A stretch of DNA of 64,000 bases from Thermocrinis ruber (GTDB lineage: Bacteria; Aquificota; Aquificia; Aquificales; Aquificaceae): the NCBI RefSeq assembly GCF_000512735.1, contig NZ_CP007028.1, forward strand, positions 1,116,001 to 1,180,000, given 5' to 3'. The notes below the pieces were generated by a model. That model did no database searches. It was given only the letters and a program-made list of their open reading frames with translations, and was not told the origin of the DNA. Below are positions 43,897-52,087 of the stretch, piece after piece (position 1 is the stretch's first letter; each line of letters opens with the position of its first letter). Made by a program: the position numbers and the translations under genes.

Positions 43897-44563
43897 GGAT
43901 GTCCTTCTGGCAAAGGAAAAAGTTGGAAGCTTTGTCCGTAGAAGGCTGGAGGAGTTTGAGAACTTGGGAAGGTTTGGAGAGACCTACTTTAACTTTAAGC
44001 CCTTTTTAGATGCGGAGTATAAGGCGGACCTATTCTCGGAACTTTGCTTTTGCTTGCTAACTGCCAACTCCTCCGCAAGCCTTGGCATAAAGGCACAGAT
44101 GCAAATAGGAACAGAGGGATTTAAAACTTTGAGCTTGGAAGAGCTAACAGAAATTCTCTCTTCCCTTGGTCATAGGTTTGCCCGCCAAAGGGCAGAAAGG
44201 ATCGTAAAGGCAAGGGAAAGCTTTCACAGAACCTTAGAGCTTTTAAAGAATGGCTCAAGCCCGCAAGAACTCAGGGACCTTCTAAGTGATGCTTGCTCCA
44301 AATACAAAGTGGAAGGCTTTGGGCTAAAGGAAGCGTCCCATTTTTTGCGAAACATCGGCTACAAGGATGTGGCAATAATAGACAGACACATATTCAGGTT
44401 TTTGAAAGAGAAAAAGCTCATTCCAGACTACAAAACCGTAACGAGGAAAATATACCTTCAGTCGGAGAAGGTCCTCAAGGAAGTGGCACAAGGGCTTGGC
44501 ATGAGCTTGGCAGAACTTGACCTTTATGTGTTCTATCTAAAGACGGGAAAGGTGTTAAAGTAG
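43886..44563 (+). CDS. 8-oxoguanine DNA glycosylase/AP lyase (Ogg2 type)
   Basis: 225 aa of the helix-hairpin-helix glycosylase superfamily. The HhH is VEGFGLKEASHFLRNIG with the catalytic Lys, and the conserved Asp is in VAIIDRHIFRFL. LFSELCFCLLTANSSASLG matches the archaeal-type Ogg2 start. It removes oxidised guanine. Two GTG codons can start it (43886, 43889); AAGGAGG lies just upstream. Coupled to recN as a DNA-repair pair. Confidence 0.88.
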   Translation: MVFEDVLLAKEKVGSFVRRRLEEFENLGRFGETYFNFKPFLDAEYKADLFSELCFCLLTANSSASLGIKAQMQIGTEGFKTLSLEELTEILSSLGHRFARQRAERIVKARESFHRTLELLKNGSSPQELRDLLSDACSKYKVEGFGLKEASHFLRNIGYKDVAIIDRHIFRFLKEKKLIPDYKTVTRKIYLQSEKVLKEVAQGLGMSLAELDLYVFYLKTGKVLK

Positions 44564-45352
44564 GGCGAGCTTTTCTATGGGGATTTTTTTGAGGTTTTCA
44601 ATCCCGTAGGGGTCTTCTACCCTTGGGATGCTGAGCCCTTCTGTGGGTTCTTCAGAGCAGTTTATAACCCTCTTTGTTTTTATGAAAGTGTTCTTTTCTA
44701 ACATCTGTGCCTCTTGGAGGGCTAAGGGTTCCTGCCTTGCCACCGCAAAGAGCAATCCCTTTTCCCTTAAGGTTTCCGCCAAGAACTTTACCTTTTGGAG
44801 CCTTTCTTTGAGAAGTTGGGGTAGGTTTCTCTTTCTGTTCATAAACCGGTCTATCTCCTCCTGCCGATGGCTGAGCTGAACCAAAAACTCAAGCCACTCT
44901 TGAACCAAGTTTAGAGAGTCAAAGAACCTGAGCACCTGTCCAGTGGGCGCAAAGTCCAAAACCACATACTCATACTGGGGCAAGAGCTCAGAAAGTTTGT
45001 CAAAGACTGCAGTTTCCAAAGAGGTGGGAGAGGAGGAGATCAAGGACGCAAACCTTTTTGCACCCTCCAAGACAGAGGGAGAAAGAATCTCCTCCAAGCC
45101 CTTTAAAACCCTATCCACATAGCTCCGGGCTAAGCTTTGGGCATCAAGCTCCACTGCATAAAGATTTGGGAGAACTTGAGTAATACTGCTTCCTACCGAT
45201 GTTTTGAGTATGCCAGAAAGAGAATGTGCCGGGTCCAAGGAAGCCAAAAGGGTTTTGCCCTTCTCAGAAAGCCACAGGGCTAAGGCACAGGCTAAGGTGC
45301 TTTTGCCAACGCCACCCTTCCCTCCAAACATATAAACCTTTTTTAACAGCAC
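44555..45352 (-). CDS. ArsA/GET3-like ATPase
   Basis: 265 aa. The deviant Walker A is GGKGGVGKSTLACALALWL. SLDPAHSLSGIL is the Switch I/A-loop of ArsA/GET3, and VVLDFAPTGQVLRFF matches the D-T-A/P-T-G-H switch II. It is half the size of ArsA and so acts as a dimer. No arsenic genes are nearby; GET3-like ATPases in bacteria may chaperone membrane proteins. It is downstream of cytochrome c552 and an 84-aa protein in one operon. Confidence 0.85.
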   Translation of the reverse strand: MLLKKVYMFGGKGGVGKSTLACALALWLSEKGKTLLASLDPAHSLSGILKTSVGSSITQVLPNLYAVELDAQSLARSYVDRVLKGLEEILSPSVLEGAKRFASLISSSPTSLETAVFDKLSELLPQYEYVVLDFAPTGQVLRFFDSLNLVQEWLEFLVQLSHRQEEIDRFMNRKRNLPQLLKERLQKVKFLAETLREKGLLFAVARQEPLALQEAQMLEKNTFIKTKRVINCSEEPTEGLSIPRVEDPYGIENLKKIPIEKLALL

Positions 45353-45597
45353 GGTAGAAAGTCAAGCTTTGAGTGTTCTATGCCCAAGGTTTTGTGCCAA
45401 AGGTGAAATTCAGACAAGAGCTCCGGATAAAGGTCCAAAAGGTATATACCTAAGGGATTGTCAAGACCGAACCATTCTAAGAACATAGAAAAGAGGAGGG
45501 CAGACCTCAGGTCCCTGAAGTCCGCCTCCACGGGTTTTTTAAAGTGAAGTTGGACAAACTCCGAAAAGAGTTCTCTTACTTTACGCTCAAGATCCAC
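45343..45597 (-). CDS. Hypothetical protein with C-terminal CC
   Basis: I do not recognise this 84-aa protein. It is acidic and aromatic (LFSMFLEWFGLDNPLGIYLL, FHLWHKTLG) with no signal peptide and ends LPCC. It overlaps both neighbours: 22 bases with the cytochrome c552 gene upstream and 10 with the ArsA-like gene downstream. It may be an adaptor for the ATPase or a metal-binding protein. Confidence 0.65.
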   Translation of the reverse strand: MDLERKVRELFSEFVQLHFKKPVEADFRDLRSALLFSMFLEWFGLDNPLGIYLLDLYPELLSEFHLWHKTLGIEHSKLDFLPCC

Positions 45598-45872
45598 TGG
45601 GCAAGTTGCTTGGCTTCTGCGTCAGACACGTTCTGAGGAGGCATTGGTACAGAACCCCAAACGCCAGCACCGCCCTTCTTGATCTTACCCGCCAAGTAAT
45701 CCACCGCATCAGGCTTGCCTGCATACTTCTTGGCTACGTCCGCGAAAGAAGGTCCCACCTTCTTTGCCTTCAGGTCGTGGCATGCCATACAGCCCTTCTG
45801 TTGGGCGAGCTGTTGGCTGGCAAAGGATACGCTTACAAGACCTACTGCTAATAGCATGAGAGCCTTCTTCAT
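45576..45872 (-). CDS. Cytochrome c552
   Basis: 98 aa: signal peptide to about residue 18 (VGLVSVSFA), then the mature class I cytochrome QQLAQQKGCMACHDLKAKK with CxxCH and the methionine ligand in SVPMPPQNVSDAEAKQLA. The mature sequence is very close to H. thermophilus cytochrome c552 as I recall it. It carries electrons in the periplasm to the terminal oxidase. ATG at 45872 follows AGGAGGT by 6 bases. A tethered paralogue is at 6029. Confidence 0.95.
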   Translation of the reverse strand: MKKALMLLAVGLVSVSFASQQLAQQKGCMACHDLKAKKVGPSFADVAKKYAGKPDAVDYLAGKIKKGGAGVWGSVPMPPQNVSDAEAKQLAQWILSVK

Positions 45873-45905
45873 GTTCACACCTCCTAAATAAGGTTATTCT
45901 AGTGT

Positions 45906-45913
45906 ATTATAAT
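45906..45913. promoter_or_regulatory. Overlapping divergent -10 boxes, cytochrome c552 and murI
   Basis: ATTATAAT contains TATAAT on the plus strand (45908-45913, for murI) and on the minus strand (45911-45906, for the cytochrome). The two promoters cannot be occupied at the same time. Confidence 0.5.
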
Positions 45914-45925
45914 AGGAAAACCCAC

Positions 45926-45940
45926 ATGAAAAAATCATGA
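45926..45940 (+). other. Candidate upstream mini-ORF (MKKS) coupled to murI
   Basis: ATG AAA AAA TCA TGA lies 12 bases after the -10 box, and its stop overlaps the murI ATG as ATGA. There is no SD for either, so the mini-ORF could load ribosomes on a short-leader mRNA and hand them to murI. Confidence 0.3.
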
Positions 45941-46701
45941 AAATTGGCGTCTTTGACTCGGGCGTAGGTGGGCTAACCGTTTTAAAAGCCCTAAGGGAAG
46001 AGTTGCCTTCCGTAGATTTTTTTTACCTGGGGGATACTGCCCGAGTGCCCTACGGTGGCAAGTCCAAGGAGACCATCCAAAGATACAGCCTTGAGTGTGC
46101 AGAGTTTCTTCTGTCCTTTGGTATAGAGCTATTGGTGGTTGCCTGCAACACTGCCAGTGCTTACGCCCTGGAGCTTCTAAGGGAGAGCTTAACCATACCC
46201 GTGATTGGAGTGGTCCAGCCCGGCGTTGAACAAGCCCTGAAGGTCTCAAAGACCAAGAGAATAGGTGTAATAGGCACGAGGGGTACCGTGCAAAGTGCGG
46301 TATATCAAAACCTTTTAAAGGAACAGGGCGCACAGCCCGTAGCCAAGGCTTGCCCCCTCTTTGTTCCCTTGGTGGAGGAGGGTATAATCAACGGCAAGAT
46401 AGCCCAAAGTGTAGTGGAGTATTACTTGGAAGAGCTGAAGGGTAAGGTGGATACCCTCATACTTGCCTGCACCCACTATCCCCTATTAAAAGAGACCATA
46501 AGGGAGTACATGGGAGATGTGGAGATTGTGGATTCTGCCCAAGCGGTTGCCCAAGAAGTCAAAAAGTTGGCAAAGAACGAAGGGAATGGGACCCTGAGGC
46601 TCTTTTTTACCGACAACTCGCCCAACCTAAGCCATCTTATAAAGCTGATCCTTGGAGAGGAGCAAAGCTACGAGATCATACCTGTCCTTTGTAAGCTCTG
46701 A
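45937..46701 (+). CDS. murI: Glutamate racemase
   Basis: 254 aa making D-glutamate for MurD. Starts KIGVFDSGVGGLTVLKAL. The catalytic cysteines are in VVACNTASAYAL and LACTHYPLLK; YLGDTARVPYGGKS is the substrate loop. Start ATG at 45937; no SD. dtd follows after 2 bases. Confidence 0.95.
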   Translation: MKIGVFDSGVGGLTVLKALREELPSVDFFYLGDTARVPYGGKSKETIQRYSLECAEFLLSFGIELLVVACNTASAYALELLRESLTIPVIGVVQPGVEQALKVSKTKRIGVIGTRGTVQSAVYQNLLKEQGAQPVAKACPLFVPLVEEGIINGKIAQSVVEYYLEELKGKVDTLILACTHYPLLKETIREYMGDVEIVDSAQAVAQEVKKLAKNEGNGTLRLFFTDNSPNLSHLIKLILGEEQSYEIIPVLCKL

Positions 46702-46703
46702 AC

Positions 46704-47138
46704 ATGCGCGCCTTAGTGCAAAGGGTAAAGGCCTCTTGGGTGGTGGTGGACGGTAAAGAGGTGGGGAGAATAGAAAAGGGACTGAACATACTTCTTGGAG
46801 TCAGGGCGGGAGACACGGAGGAGAAGGTGGATAAGCTGGTGGAAAAGGTGGTGCATCTTAGAATATTTGAGGATGAAAGGGGTAAGTTTCAGTATTCCCT
46901 CTTGGATGTGAAGGGTTCCGCCCTTGTGGTTTCCCAATTTACCCTTTATGCCAACACCCAAAAGGGCAGAAGACCCAGCTTTGAGGAGGCAGAAAAGCCA
47001 GAGAAGGCAAAAGAACTTTATGAACTCTTTGTCAAAAAGCTTTCCCAATATGTGCCCGTGCAGACGGGCATCTTTGGTGCCCATATGGAGGTCTTCATAA
47101 TAAACGACGGACCCGTAACTATCCTTTTGGAAGTTTAA
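46704..47138 (+). CDS. dtd: D-aminoacyl-tRNA deacylase
   Basis: 144 aa. It removes D-amino acids from mischarged tRNA. Motifs SQFTLYANTQKGRRPSF and the C-terminal NDGPVTILLEV (Gly-cisPro type loop) are both present; it starts RALVQRVKASW. Cotranscription with murI is sensible, since the racemase creates D-Glu. Overlaps the PLD-HerA gene by 4 bases, convergent. Confidence 0.95.
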   Translation: MRALVQRVKASWVVVDGKEVGRIEKGLNILLGVRAGDTEEKVDKLVEKVVHLRIFEDERGKFQYSLLDVKGSALVVSQFTLYANTQKGRRPSFEEAEKPEKAKELYELFVKKLSQYVPVQTGIFGAHMEVFIINDGPVTILLEV

Positions 47139-49000
47139 AGTTCAATCTCCAAGAGCATACCAAAGGGCACTGCCAGACCACTCAGATATAGGGCTCCCGG
47201 TCTAAGAAGAGGCAATAAGTTCAAAAGCCCCCAATCCCTCTCTCCGAAGAACACGGACACCGCATCTAAGTCGTTCTTGGAAACCAAACGGAATATGGCT
47301 TGTGTGTTCATCTGGGAAAGTATGTATTTATTCAAGTTTGCAGGTCTTTGGGTTATGGCTATAAGGCCAACGCCAAACTTTCTACCCTCCAAGGCTATCC
47401 TCTTTGTCATCTGAAGGGCTATGTTTTCCCTTCCTGTAGGAATGTCAATGGCACCCCTCTCCGGTGCAAAGTTGTGGGCTTCTTCAAGGACTATGATCCG
47501 CCTCCTGCCATCCTTCATTGAAGAGAGGAATATCTCCTTCATGATTAGCCCCACTATGTTCAGGCGGGACTCTGGGTCTGCCAGATCGCTCAAATCACAT
47601 ATAACCAGCGGACTTTTAGAATTCACCACCTCCTTTGCCCTTTCCCATACTAGCCTTTGATTTCTTACTGCGTCCTCTCCAAAGTCCCTTGAGAGGAGCC
47701 CCAAAAGGTCCTCCGCCTGCTCTCTAATGTCCGCGGGTGCATCAAGGAGAATATCCTCCAAACTCCTTTCACTGTAGGCGATCTTTTCTAGGTCTGGCTT
47801 TAGGGACCTTCTTATTTTCCCAAAGAAAGCCCGCTCTTGGGAAGACCTTTCTCCCACTTCAAAGCCATACCTCTTAAACAGCTCCTTTATGTCCTCTGCA
47901 CCTACGGGAAAGAGGGTATAGGGAAACTTCACATAATCTATGAATTCCTCGTTTTCTTTTAGCTTTTTGAAATACTCTCCAAAGAGGTCTATGACAAAAA
48001 CTTGGGCGTAGCCTTTGTCCTTTATGTCCTTTAAAAGCCGAATCACAAAGGTGGTCTTCCCAGAACCAGTGGTGCCAAGCACCGCCATGTGCATGGTGGC
48101 GATCTTTGTAAGGTCCAAGTAGGCGGGTGTGCCCACACCAAAGAGCTTGCCCGCAAAGACCTTAACCTCCATAGGATAGCCAGACATGTTAGTGCCCATA
48201 AGTTCCTTCAATTCCTCCTCTTCTTCCATCCTTACAAACTGGGTGCCCACCTCCAAAGTCTTCAAGGGAACTCCAAAGAGGCTCTCCTTTTCCTTTTCCC
48301 TGTGCTTTATGTATTCACAGACTACATAAACCTTCCCTACCTTTATTCTTCCGCTTTCCTCCGCCATGCTGTTTATGAGGGCAACCACCCAGTCCTTTTG
48401 AAGGCTACTCAGCTTTAGACTGAGGCTATCGGGACCCAAGGTGCTAACGTTCCTGAGCTTACAGACCAAAAAGCCCTTATCTGTATTTACCTTCAAAAAG
48501 CTCTCCTCAGGAAGATCTTCCAAAAGCAAAACCTCCAACTCGGTGGAAGAGTATGCCCTCAGAGCAACCGCCACCGTGTTTTTGTCCAGCTTAATAGAGG
48601 ATCCTTTTAAAAGCTCCCAAAGTGCCAAAAGCTCCTTTATCTTCTCTTCCTCCTCAACCAGCACCATCGCTTCCAAGTTGCCTTCCACAGTGCCCGAGTA
48701 AGTGAGGTTTGCAGACCCCACATAGGCTTTTCTTTCATCCATTATCAAAAACTTGGCGTGCAATCGTGGGTTTATGTATACTTCTCCTCCAAAGTCCCTT
48801 ATGGCTCTGAAAACCCTGTAATCTGTGATTTCAAGGTCCCTTCTTTCTCCAGCCCTCAGGATAACCTCCAACTTTACCTGAGGTTTGAGGGCTTTTATAA
48901 GTTCTTCCAAGACCTCCCCTTTGATCCACGGAGAAGCAACCTTGAGGGAATTTTGAACTTGGGAGACCTCCCTTATAAGTTTGTCAATGAGTGCGTCCAC
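47135..49000 (-). CDS. PLD-family nuclease fused to a HerA/FtsK-type ATPase
   Basis: 621 aa. Residues 1-125 are a single phospholipase-D-type domain with a complete HKD motif (His81, Lys83, Asp88) and GSAN at 95-98, so a homodimer would form one active site. Residues 140-290 are a beta-rich linker of unknown type, perhaps a HAS-barrel. Residues 295-621 are a HerA-like ATPase: Walker A GTTGSGKTT (309-317), Walker B IIVLEEAHN (502-510), sensor ITQRP (549-553). No NurA nuclease gene is nearby, so the PLD domain may replace it in DNA end processing or defence. Partner genes not obvious. Confidence 0.85.
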   Translation of the reverse strand: MDALIDKLIREVSQVQNSLKVASPWIKGEVLEELIKALKPQVKLEVILRAGERRDLEITDYRVFRAIRDFGGEVYINPRLHAKFLIMDERKAYVGSANLTYSGTVEGNLEAMVLVEEEEKIKELLALWELLKGSSIKLDKNTVAVALRAYSSTELEVLLLEDLPEESFLKVNTDKGFLVCKLRNVSTLGPDSLSLKLSSLQKDWVVALINSMAEESGRIKVGKVYVVCEYIKHREKEKESLFGVPLKTLEVGTQFVRMEEEEELKELMGTNMSGYPMEVKVFAGKLFGVGTPAYLDLTKIATMHMAVLGTTGSGKTTFVIRLLKDIKDKGYAQVFVIDLFGEYFKKLKENEEFIDYVKFPYTLFPVGAEDIKELFKRYGFEVGERSSQERAFFGKIRRSLKPDLEKIAYSERSLEDILLDAPADIREQAEDLLGLLSRDFGEDAVRNQRLVWERAKEVVNSKSPLVICDLSDLADPESRLNIVGLIMKEIFLSSMKDGRRRIIVLEEAHNFAPERGAIDIPTGRENIALQMTKRIALEGRKFGVGLIAITQRPANLNKYILSQMNTQAIFRLVSKNDLDAVSVFFGERDWGLLNLLPLLRPGALYLSGLAVPFGMLLEIEL

Positions 49001-49018
49001 AGGAATATTTTATTCCTT

Positions 49019-49114
49019 ATGGAGCTTTTGCTCTATGTTCTATTCCTTATTTTTTTAACCCTTTTGGTTTTTGGCTTTCTTCGTTGGTATGGCAAGTTTA
49101 TGAGTGGAGGCTGA
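49019..49114 (+). CDS. Candidate 31-aa single-helix membrane peptide
   Basis: ATG at 49019 opens a 31-codon frame: ELLLYVLFLIFLTLLVFGFL then RWYGKFMSGG. One perfect membrane helix and a basic tail are unlikely by chance, but T-rich DNA favours hydrophobic frames. It lies between the PLD-HerA start and the copB stop, on the opposite strand to both. The only upstream signal is TATTTT about 8 bases before. Low confidence. Confidence 0.3.
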   Translation: MELLLYVLFLIFLTLLVFGFLRWYGKFMSGG

Positions 49115-49118
49115 AGGC

Positions 49119-49829
49119 TCAGAACCAAGTTTTTAAGCCCACCAGGAAGTTTATAAGGTCCCTTTCTCCAACCATTTCCTTAGTCTGTCCGAAATGTCTT
49201 TCCCAAGAGACGCCCACATAAGGTGCAAATTCCCTCTTTATTTCATACCTCAACTTTAGGGCTGACTCTGTCTTACTTAGACCGCTCCCAACTCCAAGGG
49301 GTTCTATCTTTTTGGTGCTTGCCAAAACCTCAAAGCTCGGTTGAAGGATGAGCCTCTGGGTTATCAAAAGTTCATACTCCACTTCAAGCTTTCCGTAAAG
49401 CTCTCCTTTGTTGGTTAGGTTTAGGTTTGCCTCCACGTCAAACCCGTAGGGTGCCAGACCATTCACACCCAGCACGAGCTTTGACCTTCCACCCTCGTTG
49501 CTACCCGCGTAGCCCACGCCCGCCCTTAGGTCCCAAGAGCCTGAGATAGCCTTTACAAACAGCAAGTCCGCCCTTTCAAGTAGCCACTCGCTATTTTTTA
49601 GCCCCCTTTCTCCCTCCACATCAACCCACAGCTTGTGGTGGTCTCCTCCGTAAAAGGAGTAGATGTGAAACTTTAGGTCTTTGTTTTTAGTTCTGTATTC
49701 CAACTTATCCACAAAGAAGCCACCGAACCTTGTTGAATGCATGGGCTTTATCTCTTCTCCATAGGCTATGGCAAATATCGGCAACATAGGGCTTAACGCC
49801 AAAAGGCTAAGGGCAATTAGCTTTTTCAT
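49119..49829 (-). CDS. copB: Outer-membrane copper resistance protein CopB
   Basis: 236 aa: signal peptide (LIALSLLALSPMLPIFAIA) then a beta-barrel. FVDKLEYRTKN, YGGDHHKLWVDVEGE, APYGFDVEANL, YELLITQRLILQPSFEV, LKLRYEIKREFAPYVGVSWERHFG and the terminal WF match the CopB/PcoB family (PF05275). The Met-rich N-terminus of longer CopB proteins is absent. It would work with CopA (26262) although the genes are 21 kb apart. Confidence 0.88.
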   Translation of the reverse strand: MKKLIALSLLALSPMLPIFAIAYGEEIKPMHSTRFGGFFVDKLEYRTKNKDLKFHIYSFYGGDHHKLWVDVEGERGLKNSEWLLERADLLFVKAISGSWDLRAGVGYAGSNEGGRSKLVLGVNGLAPYGFDVEANLNLTNKGELYGKLEVEYELLITQRLILQPSFEVLASTKKIEPLGVGSGLSKTESALKLRYEIKREFAPYVGVSWERHFGQTKEMVGERDLINFLVGLKTWF

Positions 49830-49945
49830 GGCAAAACCTCTTTTTAAGGTTGAGTTTTTTAATTTTAGCCCAAAGGGAGTGTTAATTCAAGCCTTTTATT
49901 TAAAGTCAAAGTTTGTTAGAATTTGTTATTTTTTAAACAGTTCTT

Positions 49946-50815
49946 TTAGATTTTTCTAGCTTGAAAATACAGATAGGGTCCCCTGCCTATAAGGTCTCCG
50001 ATGAAGACCAAGCTTAATGGCACAGAAAGAATTGTCCTGATAAATCCTTGCAACGAAGAAATGTTTATATACCTTTCTTTTATATAGGAGAGCCACTCCT
50101 TAAGTTTGAAGGAAAAGTCTAAGCTTATTACCTTTATATTGCTAAAACCCGCAACTTTCAGGGTTGTCTCCAATGATTTTTTTGAAAATCTTAAAAGGTG
50201 GTGGGGTGGATAATCCCATTCGGTCTCATCTATAATCCACCTGTCTCTGTTGGGCACGCTTCCCGCCACATATCCTCCTTTTTTTAGTATGCTCTTTATA
50301 CTTTCAAGGAACTCAATGGGTCTGTCTTGGTGCTCAAGAACCTCAAAGAAAGTGATTACATCAAATTCAAGATTTCTTTCTTTAGCGAATTTAACAAATT
50401 GCCTCAATTCCATAAAGTATATGTTGTTTCCAAGAACACTTTTTGCTATTTCTACGCTTTGTCTGTCTATATCTATACCCCACACATCAAAGCCATAGCT
50501 TTTGGCTACCATTAAAAACTTTCCGTTTCCGCATCCCACATCTAACAGCCTCCCACTCCAAGGTCCGGGAAAGTTCTTAAAGAAAGCCCTGTGGTTTGAA
50601 CCGAGTTTTAGGTTTGGTAGGCTGTGTAACTTTTCATATCCCGGAAACAACCCCTCTTCGTAAAGATAGCACTGCATCTTTAAGGGCTCCCACCACTCCA
50701 TATCACAATTTTCACACTTGTAGAGCTTGTAGTCTTCAGGGCTATACTGCGAACGGTATGAAGATAACACCTTTTCACTTACTGCTCCACAAACGGGACA
50801 TAGGGCTCTGTTCAT
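49946..50815 (-). CDS. SAM-dependent methyltransferase with N-terminal zinc ribbon
   Basis: 289 aa. Residues 5-40 hold CPVCG and CENC, a zinc ribbon. Motif I of the class I fold is LLDVGCGNGKFLMVAKSYG, followed by WGIDIDR, DVITFFEVLEHQDRP and LKKGGYVAGSVPN. This combination is common in methyltransferases of surface polysaccharide or O-antigen clusters, but none is adjacent. The gene is richer in A and T and in Asn/Ser/Lys than its neighbours. It lies beside tRNA-Ser, which hints at transfer. Confidence 0.8.
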   Translation of the reverse strand: MNRALCPVCGAVSEKVLSSYRSQYSPEDYKLYKCENCDMEWWEPLKMQCYLYEEGLFPGYEKLHSLPNLKLGSNHRAFFKNFPGPWSGRLLDVGCGNGKFLMVAKSYGFDVWGIDIDRQSVEIAKSVLGNNIYFMELRQFVKFAKERNLEFDVITFFEVLEHQDRPIEFLESIKSILKKGGYVAGSVPNRDRWIIDETEWDYPPHHLLRFSKKSLETTLKVAGFSNIKVISLDFSFKLKEWLSYIKERYINISSLQGFIRTILSVPLSLVFIGDLIGRGPYLYFQARKI

Positions 50816-50853
50816 CGGGAAGATTATAAACTCAAAGAAACCTCAACTTTGCT

Positions 50854-50859
50854 TATAAT
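50854..50859 (+). promoter_or_regulatory. -10 box of tRNA-Ser/carA
   Basis: TATAAT 11 bases before the tRNA 5' end; transcript start expected near 50866. Confidence 0.5.
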
Positions 50860-50870
50860 TAATATTAGTA

Positions 50871-50965
<95 letters not shown>

Positions 50966-50971
50966 AAAGCT

Positions 50972-52087
50972 ATGAAAAGAGCCATCTTAGCCCTTGAAGA
51001 TGGAACCTACTTTGTGGGTTATTCCTTCGGTGCAGAGGGGGAGACCTTAGGGGAGGTGGTCTTTAACACTTCCATGACTGGGTATCAGGAGATCCTCACG
51101 GACCCCTCCTACAAAGGGCAGATCGTAGTCCTAACTTACACCCAAATAGGAAACTACGGGGTAAACGATGAGGATGTGGAGTCCGATAGAGTTCAGGTTA
51201 ATGGGCTTGTAATAAAGGAGCTTTCTCCCATATACAGCAACTGGAGGGCAAAGAAGTCTTTGGACGAGTATTTGAAAGAAAACCAAGTTTTAGGTATATG
51301 GGGCATAGACACGAGGGCTCTGGTCAAAAGAATAAGGGAAAAGGGTGCCATAAAGGGCATCATATCCACCGTAGATTTGGACCCAAAGAGTTTGGTTCAG
51401 AAGGCAAAAAACTACGCAGACATTTCGGAGCTGGACCTGGTCCAAGAGGTTGCCACCAAGGAGATATACTACTGGAATGAAGGAGACTGGGACCTAAGGA
51501 GGGGATATATACTTAAGGAAAACCAAAAGCCCCTCATTGCGGTGGTGGATTTTGGCGTCAAAAAGAACATACTCAGAAGGCTCACCCAAGAGGGAGCAAG
51601 GGTGGTGGTGATCCCACCGGAGAATGCCCAGAGGACCATAGAACAGATTAAACCTTCCGCCATCTTTCTTTCCAACGGACCGGGAGACCCACAAAGGGTG
51701 GTGGAGGGCATAAGGTTGGTGCGCGCATACATGGAAAAACTGCCCATCATGGGCATATGCCTTGGGCATCAGATCATAGGCTTAGCCCTCGGCGGAAGGA
51801 CCTACAAGCTGAAGTTTGGACATCACGGAGGGAACCATCCGGTAAAGGACCTGCGCACTGGGAGAATTCACATAACCGCCCAAAACCACAACTTTGCGGT
51901 AGATCCCGAGAGCCTCAAAGATGTAGAGATAACCCACATAAACCTTTTGGACCAAACACTGGAGGGCTTTAGGCACAAGTATCTGCCCATATACTGCGTC
52001 CAGTTTCATCCGGAGGCATCTCCGGGACCACACGACGCCTTTGACGTGTTCAAAGAGTTTATAAGCCTTGCATGTCAAACACAGTAA
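50972..52087 (+). CDS. carA: Carbamoyl-phosphate synthase small (glutaminase) subunit
   Basis: 371 aa. The N-terminal domain starts AILALEDGTYFVGYSFGAEG with TGYQEILTDPSYKGQ. The class I glutamine amidotransferase domain has the nucleophile in MGICLGHQIIGLALGG and His/Glu in VQFHPEASPGPHD. It delivers ammonia to CarB for arginine and pyrimidine synthesis; carB is not in the window. No SD; the mRNA probably starts at the tRNA end. Overlaps ftsI by 16 bases. Confidence 0.95.
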   Translation: MKRAILALEDGTYFVGYSFGAEGETLGEVVFNTSMTGYQEILTDPSYKGQIVVLTYTQIGNYGVNDEDVESDRVQVNGLVIKELSPIYSNWRAKKSLDEYLKENQVLGIWGIDTRALVKRIREKGAIKGIISTVDLDPKSLVQKAKNYADISELDLVQEVATKEIYYWNEGDWDLRRGYILKENQKPLIAVVDFGVKKNILRRLTQEGARVVVIPPENAQRTIEQIKPSAIFLSNGPGDPQRVVEGIRLVRAYMEKLPIMGICLGHQIIGLALGGRTYKLKFGHHGGNHPVKDLRTGRIHITAQNHNFAVDPESLKDVEITHINLLDQTLEGFRHKYLPIYCVQFHPEASPGPHDAFDVFKEFISLACQTQ

